From contig CANEUT010000010.1 of assembly GCA_947441895.1 (NCBI GenBank), positions 1-18,854 on the forward strand: 18,854 nucleotides of DNA, given 5' to 3'. The DNA comes from Rickettsiales bacterium (GTDB lineage: Bacteria > Pseudomonadota > Alphaproteobacteria > Rickettsiales > UBA3002). The notes under the pieces were generated by a model. That model worked only from the letters and a program-made list of their open reading frames with translations, did no database searches and was not told the DNA's origin. Positions 1 through 6,953 of the stretch are shown here, in pieces; positions within the stretch are counted from its first letter, which is position 1; every line of letters begins with the position of its first letter. Position numbers and translations under genes: made by a program.

Positions 1-811
1 CCGCGGTTGAAACAATGAGCGCTGGAATTTGGCTGACGAGGCCATCACCAATGGTAAGCTGGGTATAGGTGGTGACCGCCTTGCTAAAGGCCATGTCATT
101 CACCACGACACCAATAACCATGCCGCCAATGAGGTTAATGAAGGTGATGAGCATGCCGGCAATGGCGTCACCGCGCACAAATTTGCTGGCACCATCCATC
201 GATCCGAAAAAGCTGCTCTCATCTTCCAATTCTTTGCGGCGTGCTCTGGCGGTGTTTTCATCAATCAGCCCTGCCGATAAATCGGCATCGATCGCCATTT
301 GTTTGCCGGGCATGGCATCTAAGCTGAAACGTGCGGATACTTCGGCAATGCGCCCCGAACCTTTGGTGATGACCACGAAATTGATGATGGTGAGAATACC
401 GAACACAATGGCACCAATCAGCACCGATCCGCCCGTTACAAAGCCACCAAAGGCAGCAATTACATGTCCGGCCGCGTCATGTCCTTCATGCCCATGACTG
501 AGAATAAGGCGGGTGGTGGCAATGTTGAGGGATAGCCGCAACATGGTGGAAACCAGCAAAATAGTTGGGAATGCCGAAAGATCGAGCGGTTTGTTGACGA
601 ACAGCGCCGTCATGAGAATGAGCACGGAAATGGTGATGGAAATGCTGAGTAGCATGTCGAGCAGCACCGGTGGAATGGGCAGAATGAGCACGGAAATGAT
701 GCCAATAATGCCAAGTGCGAAGAAAATATCGCCGCGTTTGGAAGCGCTGCGCGCGCTTGCCTTCATCGACTTGCTGGTGAAGCGTGACCCTAATGTTGGC
801 ACTTGCGCCAT
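1..811 (-). CDS. flhA: Flagellar biosynthesis protein FlhA, N-terminal part (runs off the left edge)
   Basis: FlhA is the large inner-membrane export-gate protein of the flagellar type III secretion apparatus. About 270 N-terminal residues are visible and no stop is reached before base 1. After a short basic N-terminus the protein has the expected alternating membrane segments, and it carries the FHIPEP-family signature LRLSLNIATTR. Further on, GKQMAIDADLSAG and RRKELEDESSFFGSMDGA match the conserved cytoplasmic loop of the family. The start is placed at ATG 811 because AAGGA lies six bases upstream; another in-frame ATG at 817 would abut that site. It follows flbD on the same strand after a 113-base gap filled mostly by a double-hairpin repeat. 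The identity is certain; only the start is open. Confidence 0.97.
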   Translation of the reverse strand, partial: MAQVPTLGSRFTSKSMKASARSASKRGDIFFALGIIGIISVLILPIPPVLLDMLLSISITISVLILMTALFVNKPLDLSAFPTILLVSTMLRLSLNIATTRLILSHGHEGHDAAGHVIAAFGGFVTGGSVLIGAIVFGILTIINFVVITKGSGRIAEVSARFSLDAMPGKQMAIDADLSAGLIDENTARARRKELEDESSFFGSMDGASKFVRGDAIAGMLITFINLIGGMVIGVVVNDMAFSKAVTTYTQLTIGDGLVSQIPALIVSTA

Positions 812-828
812 AGCCATTCCTTTTTAAA

Positions 829-914
829 TGTCATTCCCGCGTAGGCGGGAATCTTGGGCCACGTTTAACAGTTATTGCGTGTGACCTTAGATCCCCGCGT
901 TCGCGAGGATGACA
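829..914. repeat. Double-hairpin intergenic repeat, copy A
   Basis: An 86-base element bounded by TGTCATTCCCGC on the left and the near-complement GCGAGGATGACA on the right. Each end also folds on itself: the left arm is ATTCCCGC-gtag-GCGGGAAT. The right arm is ATCCCCGC-gttc-GCGAGGAT, with one mismatch. It is about 11 bases longer in the middle than copies B and C, and it is in the same orientation as B. It fills most of the gap between flbD and flhA, so it should be transcribed inside the flagellar operon. The architecture is that of REP/BIME-like non-autonomous elements. Confidence 0.85.
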
Positions 915-924
915 GTGATTTTTA

Positions 925-2328
925 CTAACCCGTCATGCCCGTTTTATTGCCAGTACCATCGGCATATTGATTGAGTTTATTACGCAATGTGCGAATGGAA
1001 ATTCCCAGAATTTGTGCCGCTTGTGTGCGGTTGCCCAGGCAATAATCCAGCGTGTCGATAATCAGTTCTTTTTCCACTTCTTCCACGGTGCGCCCAACCA
1101 AATCATTGCGACGTGCGGGTTTTGCAGTCACCGTTTGTGCGGGTTGCGGTGTTGATGCTTCAACGGCAACAAGGGGAGCCGGTGTATGCGCAGGCGCAAC
1201 CGCGGCGGCGATTGGAGCGACAGGCTTGCTGCTGGCGGGTAGTAAAATGGCCACATCATCAATGACATTGCCTTGCGCCATGAGCACGGCGCGGTGCATA
1301 ATATTTTCAAGCTCACGCACATTGCCCGGCCATGGGTGTGATTTTAATTTATCAATCGCGGCTTGAGTCAGTTTGCGCGAGGGCAGGCCATTTGCTTTCG
1401 AATATTTTTCAATGAAATAGTCAGCCAAGGGCGGAATATCATCCACCCGGTCGGCCAGTTTGGCCATGTGCAGGCTAATGACATTCAAACGGAAATAGAG
1501 GTCTTCGCGGAAGTTTCCTCTTTTGGCTTCTGCTTCAAGGTCGCGGTTGCTGGTGGCCAAAATGCGAATGTTAATTTTGATGGGCTTGTTGCCGCCCACG
1601 CGGTCAATCTCACGTTCTTGAATGGCGCGCAGCAGTTTGGCTTGCAACCCCACATCCATTTCGCTGATTTCGTCGAGCAGTAGCGTGCCGCCATTAGCCT
1701 CTTCAAACTTACCAATGCGGCGCGCTGCAGCGCCGGTGAAAGCGCCTTTTTCGTGACCAAATAATTCCGATTCCATGAGGTTGCCGGGAATGGCCGCGCA
1801 GTTCACCGCAATAAATGGTTTGCTGGAGCGATTGCTTTTTTTGTGAATGTAGCGGGCGATTACTTCTTTACCGGTGCCGCTTTCACCGGTGATAAGCACG
1901 CTCGCTTCTGATGGGGCAATTTGTTCGGCCATGGCTAACGTGCGGCGCATGGCTTCGGAACCATGAATCACCGAATGCGTTTCTTCCGAAATGGCTTCCA
2001 GAACGGCCGCAATCAGCTCTTCATCGGGTGGCAGCGGCACATATTCTTTCGCGCCCGCGCGAATGGCGTTGGCGGCGGTTTTTGCATCCACCTCAATACC
2101 GCATGCAACCAGCGGCACCGTAATGCGTTCGGCGGCAAGCATGGTAACAAAACGCGCAATATCTTGGTGCACTTCAATCATAATAATGTCGGCACCCTGA
2201 CCATCGCACAGCATTTGATACGCGGCATCAATATCGGAAACTTGGCTTACTTTGGCGCCACGATCACGGGCGATGCGGCTAGCAGCGCCAATTTGCCCCC
2301 CCAAATCGCCTACAATTAATAGTCGCAT
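925..2328 (-). CDS. flbD: FlbD-type sigma-54-dependent flagellar transcriptional activator
   Basis: A 467-residue enhancer-binding protein that activates sigma-54 promoters of later flagellar genes. Residues 1-115 form a receiver-like domain in which Glu52 occupies the usual phosphoacceptor Asp position. The AAA+ domain has Walker A GESGTGKE at 148-155, the sigma-54 contact loop GAFTGA at 195-200, Walker B GGTLLLDE at 213-220, and WPGNVRELEN near 333-342. An Ala/Pro-rich linker (about 365-405) leads to a Fis-type helix-turn-helix at about 420-456. I chose ATG 2328 because GAGG lies about five bases upstream and MRLLIVG is how FlbD begins; an in-frame GTG at 2334 is less likely. The place after fliN matches the Caulobacter fliF operon, where FliX controls FlbD. 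The family is certain and the FlbD assignment strong. Confidence 0.95.
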   Translation of the reverse strand: MRLLIVGDLGGQIGAASRIARDRGAKVSQVSDIDAAYQMLCDGQGADIIMIEVHQDIARFVTMLAAERITVPLVACGIEVDAKTAANAIRAGAKEYVPLPPDEELIAAVLEAISEETHSVIHGSEAMRRTLAMAEQIAPSEASVLITGESGTGKEVIARYIHKKSNRSSKPFIAVNCAAIPGNLMESELFGHEKGAFTGAAARRIGKFEEANGGTLLLDEISEMDVGLQAKLLRAIQEREIDRVGGNKPIKINIRILATSNRDLEAEAKRGNFREDLYFRLNVISLHMAKLADRVDDIPPLADYFIEKYSKANGLPSRKLTQAAIDKLKSHPWPGNVRELENIMHRAVLMAQGNVIDDVAILLPASSKPVAPIAAAVAPAHTPAPLVAVEASTPQPAQTVTAKPARRNDLVGRTVEEVEKELIIDTLDYCLGNRTQAAQILGISIRTLRNKLNQYADGTGNKTGMTG

Positions 2329-2361
2329 ACACACCTCATGTTATTTTATTCGTCTTAGCAA

Positions 2362-2649
2362 TTAGGCTTTTTCAGCTTTAATAATTTCGGTCATGGTGAC
2401 GCCAATTTTATCTTCCACCACCACCACTTCGCCGCGCGCAACCAGGCGGTTGTTCACGTAAATATCAACCGGCTCGCCCACTTTGCGGTCAAGCTCGACC
2501 ACGGCACCGCGACCCAATTTCAGCAATTGCTGCACCTGCATGTTGGTTTTGCCCAGCACCACCGAAATTTGAACGGGAATGTCGCTCACCGCCTCAAGGG
2601 TAATATTACCGTCTGTATCGGGAAATCCTGCGTTCATTTCGTCGGCCAT
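2362..2649 (-). CDS. fliN: Flagellar motor switch protein FliN
   Basis: A 95-residue C-ring protein that, with FliG and FliM, switches the direction of motor rotation and helps dock export substrates. Nearly the whole length is the SpoA/FliMN C-terminal domain: a variable head of about 17 residues, then SDIPVQISVVLGKT, LLKLGRGAVVELDRKVGEP and VDIYVNNRLVARGEVVVVEDKIGVTMTEI in segments typical of FliN. It has no long N-terminal extension, as in other short alphaproteobacterial FliN proteins. AGGAG stands six bases before ATG 2649. The gene begins one base after the fliH stop, and flbD follows 33 bases on, so it belongs to the same operon. No fliM is visible in the window. Confidence 0.96.
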   Translation of the reverse strand: MADEMNAGFPDTDGNITLEAVSDIPVQISVVLGKTNMQVQQLLKLGRGAVVELDRKVGEPVDIYVNNRLVARGEVVVVEDKIGVTMTEIIKAEKA

Positions 2650-2650
2650 G

Positions 2651-3388
2651 TTATGCTCCTGTTTCTATGTCGGTGGGTGGTGTGGGGTGGTTGCCGCTAA
2701 GTGTTTCGGCAAACGTGATTTCAAGCGGAATACGGGCAATGAGTGTTTCAATTTCCTGCCACAGCTGCTCGGTTGAACGGCTTGCTTGGCCTGCACCCCA
2801 ATCGAGCGAAATATCATGTGGCCCCAATTCACCATTGCTACGGAATTGAATGTCGCCCTCAAAACCCTGTGCACGCAAATAAGTTTCCATGCGTTCCAGC
2901 ACGGGCTGCAACATGGTGGGGTGTACATCAATCAGCAATCGCGGCTTCGAAAAAAGGACAGGCAAGCAGCGCGTCACCATGGCGGTAATGGTTTCAATAC
3001 TGCGCGCATCAAGTGCTTCGCCGGCCACTTTTTTGGCAATCATCAATATCAGCGATGATAAATCGGCCGATTCTTTAATTAGTAAATGCTGGTAATGTTG
3101 TTCCGCAACGACGAGCGATTCACCCAGTTGCTGAATGATGGCATTGGCATCCTGTACAGTTTGATCACTTTCAGCTTTTGCTTGCGCCATGCCAGCAGCA
3201 AACCCGTCAGTATAACCGTTTTTTTTACCATCCATGCGGGCCGATTCAATGTCAGCCTCGCTGAAGGTGGGGGGCGCTTGCACCACCGGCTGTTCAATGC
3301 GAATTTCTTCTTCCACCGGCTTGACAGTAATGGGGCCACGAAAATCGCGGAGCGCACCAAAATCAAAACGCTGTAATTTTAACGCCAT
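2651..3388 (-). CDS. fliH: FliH/FlbE-type flagellar assembly protein
   Basis: A 245-residue protein in the place of fliH (called flbE in Caulobacter), between fliG and fliN. FliH binds the export ATPase FliI and links it to the C ring. The N-terminus LQRFDFGALRDF is typical of this group. A helical, coiled-coil-prone middle of about residues 45-110, rich in Ala, Gln and Glu, precedes a C-terminal domain with LILMIAKKVAGEALD and PRLLIDVHPTML, which resemble the FliH/YscL/V-ATPase E-type fold. The tail is Pro/Thr rich. The ATG overlaps the fliG stop by one base (TAATG), implying translational coupling. The family is weakly conserved in sequence, so the call rests partly on position. Confidence 0.88.
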   Translation of the reverse strand: MALKLQRFDFGALRDFRGPITVKPVEEEIRIEQPVVQAPPTFSEADIESARMDGKKNGYTDGFAAGMAQAKAESDQTVQDANAIIQQLGESLVVAEQHYQHLLIKESADLSSLILMIAKKVAGEALDARSIETITAMVTRCLPVLFSKPRLLIDVHPTMLQPVLERMETYLRAQGFEGDIQFRSNGELGPHDISLDWGAGQASRSTEQLWQEIETLIARIPLEITFAETLSGNHPTPPTDIETGA

Positions 3389-4425
3389 TAATACACCAAC
3401 TGATCATCGGCACTGTCGCCGGCAATAACAATATCGCCTTTGGCGGCCAAATCTTTTGCCACCTGAACAATGGCCATTTGTGCTTCGTCTACGTCTTTCA
3501 GGCGTACAGGACCCATAACTTCCATGTCCTCGCGCAGCAGCTTGGCGGCACGTTCGGACATGTTTTTGAGGAAGAGTTCTTTGATGGTTTCGGAAGCACC
3601 TTTGAGGGCAGTGGCCAGTTTTTCTTTTGGTATACCACGCAACAGGGCTTGTACACCTGCTGGATCGATTTTCTTGAGATCTTCGAAAGTGAACATGAGG
3701 TTGCGTATACGTTCGGCCGATTCGGCGTTCTTCTGTTCCAGAACGGCCATGAATTTGCTTTCGGTATTGCGGTCGAAATTGTTAAAGATTTCGGCCATAA
3801 TTTCATGCGTATCGCGACGCTGCGTTTTGGCAAGGTTACTCATAAATTCAACGCGCAGAGTTTTTTCTACGCCATCGAGCACTTCTTTTTTCACCGATTC
3901 CATGCCCAGCATGCGCATCATTACTTCCAGCGACAGATCTTCTGGGAATACGGTAAGCACTTTAGCGGCATGTTCGGCTTTAATTTTGGAAAGCACCAGT
4001 GCAATGGTTTGCGGATATTCATTTTTCAGGAAAGTCGCGAGAATTTCTTCGTTCACGTTGCCCAGTTTATCCCACGTGGTGCGACCTGCTGGACCACGAA
4101 TATCTTCCATGATGCTGTTCACGCGGTCTTTGCCCAGCGCTTTCATCAGCAGGCGTTCGGTTGAGTTAAAGTCACCAATCACCGCGCCGGTGGACGACAT
4201 GGATTCCACAAAATCTAAAAACAAACGCTCCACAATATCCGAACTCACCGTGCCAAGAGATGCCATGGTGTTAGAGATTTCTTTAATCTCTTCATCTTCC
4301 ATGGAATTTAGAATTTTGGTTGCGTTTTCTTCATCGACCGCCATCAAAACAATGGCTGCTTTTTGAGCGCCACTCAGTTTGCGGTAGTCTTCTTTTTTCT
4401 CATTCTGTGCGGTTGGCGCTGCCAT
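3388..4425 (-). CDS. fliG: Flagellar motor switch protein FliG
   Basis: A 345-residue C-ring protein that couples stator ion flow to rotor torque. All three armadillo-like domains are present: an N-terminal FliF-binding domain (about 15-105, LSGAQKAAIVLMAVDEENA), a middle domain (about 115-200) and a C-terminal torque domain (about 205-335) with MFTFEDL at 244-250. The conserved surface motif EHPQ of the middle domain reads EYPQ here (136-139). The torque helix keeps its charged residues in the stretch ELFLKNMSERAAKLLRED. The length is normal. AAGGAG lies before ATG 4425, which starts ten bases after the fliF stop. The last residues overlap the fliH start. The identity is certain. Confidence 0.98.
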   Translation of the reverse strand: MAAPTAQNEKKEDYRKLSGAQKAAIVLMAVDEENATKILNSMEDEEIKEISNTMASLGTVSSDIVERLFLDFVESMSSTGAVIGDFNSTERLLMKALGKDRVNSIMEDIRGPAGRTTWDKLGNVNEEILATFLKNEYPQTIALVLSKIKAEHAAKVLTVFPEDLSLEVMMRMLGMESVKKEVLDGVEKTLRVEFMSNLAKTQRRDTHEIMAEIFNNFDRNTESKFMAVLEQKNAESAERIRNLMFTFEDLKKIDPAGVQALLRGIPKEKLATALKGASETIKELFLKNMSERAAKLLREDMEVMGPVRLKDVDEAQMAIVQVAKDLAAKGDIVIAGDSADDQLVY

Positions 4426-4435
4426 GGTAATCTCC

Positions 4436-6082
4436 TTAACCGTTCATCCACTGACGCATAATTTGCGCTGTTTCTTCAGGGTTTTTCTCAATAATATCGT
4501 TAATTTTGGTGTAGAGTGACGAACGCAATTTACCCTGAATACGATCGATATTGATCATTTCTTCTTCGGGGGCTTCATCGTCATCGTCGAAGCCAGCACG
4601 CGATTGATCGGTTAAGCGCGCCGCCAATGATGGTGCGGCAAGCAGGGCGGCTTGTTCCAGCTCATCTTCTTTGCTAGCCAGTTCTGATGCTTCAATGGCG
4701 CGTGCCACCAGTGGACGAATGACCAGAAGAATGGCGAGAATAGCCACGCCGCCAAGCACCAGGGTTTGAATGATGGAGTTAAGGTCTTGCTTCAGCCAAT
4801 CCAGCGGCGAGGTGGCGAATAGATCAGTGGGTTGCGCGGCAAATGGCATGCTGACGATGCGCACATCATCACCACGCGCGGCGTTATAGCCCACGGCCGA
4901 TTGCACCAGTTCTGCAAGTTTTTTCAGCTCTTCTTCCGAGCGAGGCGCGTATTCCTGCTTGCCATCTTTATCGGCGGTGTAAATGCCATCCACCATCACC
5001 GCCACTGTGAGGCGATTCACCGTGCCAGCTTCTTTGATGGAATTAACAGTTTCCTTGCTGATTTCAAAGTTGGTGGTTTCTTCTACGCGATTTTTATTCA
5101 GGTTGCTGCTGGTGCCACTACCGCCGCTATTAGCTTGCGCAGCAGGCAGTTGGTTGGCAACACTTACGGTGCTATCGCTATTTTTTTCCTGCGCGGTTTC
5201 TTTTTCATTCACGTTTTGAATGGATCGCGCAACCTGGCCTTCCGGGTCAAACTTTTCAGAATTTTTGATGGTGCGATTGAAATCAATATCCGCATGCACT
5301 TCTGCTTTTACTTTGCCCGCGCCCACCGATTGTTCAAGCAAATGCTCAATGCGGCTTACGGTGCGCTTTTCATATTCATTACGGAATTCTTCGGCATCTT
5401 CGCTTACGGCACTACTATCCGTTGATTCGTCAATGCCTTTGGCGAGCAATACGCCGCGACTATCTACAATGGTAACGCGCTGTGGTTTAAGGCCCGGAAC
5501 GGCAGTGGCCACCAAATTGCGAATAGCCGCAATTTCATTTTTAGTGAGGCCGCCAGTGGAGCGCAATTTAACGGCTACCGATGCGGTGGGTTCCACCGTG
5601 TCACGTGAAAAAAGTTCACGCTTTGGCGTTACCAAATGCACCCGCGCATTTTCAACCGTGTCAAAACTTGCAATGGTGCGGGAAAGCTCGCCCTCAAGGG
5701 CGCGCAGCTGATTCAATGTCAGTACAAAATTGCTGGTGCCCAGCGTGTCACCTTTGTCAAAAATTTCATACCCAACCATGGAGCCTTGGCTAGGCAAGCC
5801 TTTTTGAGCCAATTTAAGGCGCAGACGATCGACCTGATCAGAAGGAACCAGAATTTGAGTGCCATTAGCGCGTAATTGATAGGGAACATTTTGTAATTCA
5901 AGATCAGCAATAACTTTTGCACCATCTTCTACCGGCATGCTGGTATAAAGCGGCGACATGGTGGGGGCGGCAACACGAAGCGAAAGATAAGCAAAAAATC
6001 CAATAAGCACAACGGCAGTGCCAATCATCACCATGAGCTTAATTTGGCTTAAATCTTTGAGGGACTGAACCATAGCATTCAT
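4436..6082 (-). CDS. fliF: Flagellar MS-ring protein FliF
   Basis: A 548-residue protein that forms the MS ring in the inner membrane, the first structure of the basal body. It has two membrane segments, at about 15-37 (LMVMIGTAVVLIGFFAYLSL) and about 436-457. The large periplasmic ring-building region lies between them, with the YscJ-like part at about 45-220 including PLYTSMPVEDGAKV and DTVENARVHLVTPKRELF. An acidic segment (FDDDDEAPEEE) comes before the FliG-binding tail that ends NPEETAQIMRQWMNG. ATG 6082 is preceded by GGGAG at a six-base distance; ATG 6073 is an alternative. It is the first gene of the operon. A promoter-like sequence and a palindrome lie just upstream. Confidence 0.98.
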   Translation of the reverse strand: MNAMVQSLKDLSQIKLMVMIGTAVVLIGFFAYLSLRVAAPTMSPLYTSMPVEDGAKVIADLELQNVPYQLRANGTQILVPSDQVDRLRLKLAQKGLPSQGSMVGYEIFDKGDTLGTSNFVLTLNQLRALEGELSRTIASFDTVENARVHLVTPKRELFSRDTVEPTASVAVKLRSTGGLTKNEIAAIRNLVATAVPGLKPQRVTIVDSRGVLLAKGIDESTDSSAVSEDAEEFRNEYEKRTVSRIEHLLEQSVGAGKVKAEVHADIDFNRTIKNSEKFDPEGQVARSIQNVNEKETAQEKNSDSTVSVANQLPAAQANSGGSGTSSNLNKNRVEETTNFEISKETVNSIKEAGTVNRLTVAVMVDGIYTADKDGKQEYAPRSEEELKKLAELVQSAVGYNAARGDDVRIVSMPFAAQPTDLFATSPLDWLKQDLNSIIQTLVLGGVAILAILLVIRPLVARAIEASELASKEDELEQAALLAAPSLAARLTDQSRAGFDDDDEAPEEEMINIDRIQGKLRSSLYTKINDIIEKNPEETAQIMRQWMNG

Positions 6083-6127
6083 GAATAACTCCCTGCGCAG
6101 CGCTTTTTTGCTATTGTTTTTATTAAA

Positions 6128-6144
6128 TAGGCATATTTTGCCTA
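6128..6144. promoter_or_regulatory. Perfect palindrome upstream of fliF, possible operator
   Basis: TAGGCA and TGCCTA stand as perfect 6-base inverted arms around a 5-base centre. On the minus strand the site lies directly downstream of a -10-like sequence, about where fliF transcription would start. That is a place where a dimeric repressor would block initiation. The MarR-type gene next door is a candidate binder. The palindrome is seen directly; its function is inference. Confidence 0.35.
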
Positions 6145-6145
6145 G

Positions 6146-6173
6146 ATAAGAAATATAGCAAGGTAGATGTCAA
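6146..6173 (-). promoter_or_regulatory. Putative sigma-70-type promoter for the fliF operon
   Basis: On the minus strand a consensus -35 TTGACA (6168-6173) is followed after 16 bases by TCTTAT (6146-6151, four of six matches to the -10 consensus). It lies about 65 bases before the fliF start and after the marR stop, so it is well placed to drive the flagellar operon. I saw no CtrA-type site (TTAA-7-TTAA) here. Confidence 0.4.
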
Positions 6174-6196
6174 CTTACAAGGGGAAATGCCGCTAG

Positions 6197-6583
6197 CTAG
6201 GAAATTTTTTCCACAGCGGGGATTTCAGGCAACAGTTCACTTGGGCTAGTGGTTTCCTGCACAATCAAATCAGCAAAATCACGAAGAAATACCGAGCCAT
6301 TAATAGTGCGCTGCAAAAAAACATTGCGTCTATCTTGTTCATCTTTTTTACGACGAATAAGATCCAGTGCCGAAAGTGTATCAATTGCCCTGCAAATAGC
6401 CGGTTTGCTGATGCTGAGCGTTTCAGCAAGGCTGCGAATGGTGTGGGGTGGTGGAGTCATATACACCCTCAGCAGCACGCCCAGTTGGCGCTGAGACAAA
6501 TCATAGGGCAACTCACGCAGGCTGCGTGTCACCACGCGTTGCCACAAGTTTAATGCGTCTTGAGTTGTTATCGTTCCGGTCAT
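6197..6583 (-). CDS. Small MarR-family winged-helix regulator
   Basis: A DNA-binding protein of about 128 residues. The winged helix-turn-helix is clear: LSQRQLGVLLRVY, then the recognition region TIRSLAETLSISKPAICRAIDTL, then the wing KKDEQDRRNVFLQRT, which fits the MarR wing pattern. Such proteins bind palindromes as dimers. I prefer ATG 6583 (MTGTITTQDA); the frame is open back to ATG 6661, which would add 26 low-complexity residues. Neither start has a strong ribosome site. It is divergent from the yjdM-like gene and points at fliF 115 bases downstream on the same strand. Its effector and targets are unknown; plausible targets are itself, the divergent pair or the flagellar operon. Confidence 0.8.
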   Translation of the reverse strand: MTGTITTQDALNLWQRVVTRSLRELPYDLSQRQLGVLLRVYMTPPPHTIRSLAETLSISKPAICRAIDTLSALDLIRRKKDEQDRRNVFLQRTINGSVFLRDFADLIVQETTSPSELLPEIPAVEKIS

Positions 6584-6611
6584 GGAATGGGTTGTAGCAT
6601 TAGAATTGCCG

Positions 6612-6640
6612 TTGGCAACTGATTGATAAAGAATTTTTAT
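6612..6640 (+). promoter_or_regulatory. Putative promoter for the yjdM-like gene and amidase
   Basis: TTGGCA (6612-6617), a 17-base spacer and TTTTAT (6635-6640, four of six matches) lie about 60 bases before the plus-strand gene. The -35 overlaps a small inverted repeat, TTGCC-gtt-GGCAA (6606-6618), which could be a regulator site in the divergent region. Confidence 0.3.
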
Positions 6641-6699
6641 TGTGTTGGGACCATGGGGCACTACAACAAGGCAGAATAAATCCCTACCGTGAGCAAGCC

Positions 6700-6933
6700 A
6701 TGACCGATAACGACGATGAAATCATTGTAAAAGATAGCAATGGCGCGCGGTTGAGCGAGGGTGATTCCGTAACGGTGATCAAGGATTTGCCAGTGAAAGG
6801 CACGTCAGTAACCATTAAACGCGGCACCACTATCAAAAACATCCACCTGATTGATGACGCCGAGCATATTGAATGCCGCGTTGAAAAAGTGAAGGGCTTG
6901 GTGCTTAAAACCTGCTTTTTGAAAAAGGCCTAA
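6700..6933 (+). CDS. YjdM/PhnA-domain protein, short form without zinc ribbon
   Basis: A 77-residue protein matching the C-terminal domain of YjdM (old name PhnA): IIVKDSNGARLSEGDSVTVI, KDLPVKGTSVTIKRGTTIKN and IECRVEKVKGLVLKTCFLKK follow the family closely. The Escherichia coli protein has an extra N-terminal zinc ribbon. Here nothing like it is encoded upstream, and the in-frame extension to 6640 has no Cys pairs. The start at ATG 6700 fits the domain border. Despite the name, a role in phosphonate use is not established for this family. It is followed 20 bases later by the amidase gene and is divergent from the MarR-type gene. Confidence 0.85.
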   Translation: MTDNDDEIIVKDSNGARLSEGDSVTVIKDLPVKGTSVTIKRGTTIKNIHLIDDAEHIECRVEKVKGLVLKTCFLKKA

Positions 6934-6953
6934 GGCGTCATAAAAAATTAACA

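Noticed and set aside
69..827. Plus-strand open frames at 29-280, 69-497 and 513-827
   Set aside because: They lie opposite flhA, whose conserved sequence is unmistakable on the minus strand.
3470..4366. Open frame of 298 codons on the plus strand opposite fliG
   Set aside because: It is antisense to a certain FliG gene. Its Ser/Arg-rich composition comes from the reversed codon pattern and it matches no family.
6083..6196. CtrA binding site (TTAA-7-TTAA) upstream of fliF
   Set aside because: Looked for because fliF is a CtrA target in Caulobacter; no match on either strand in this gap.
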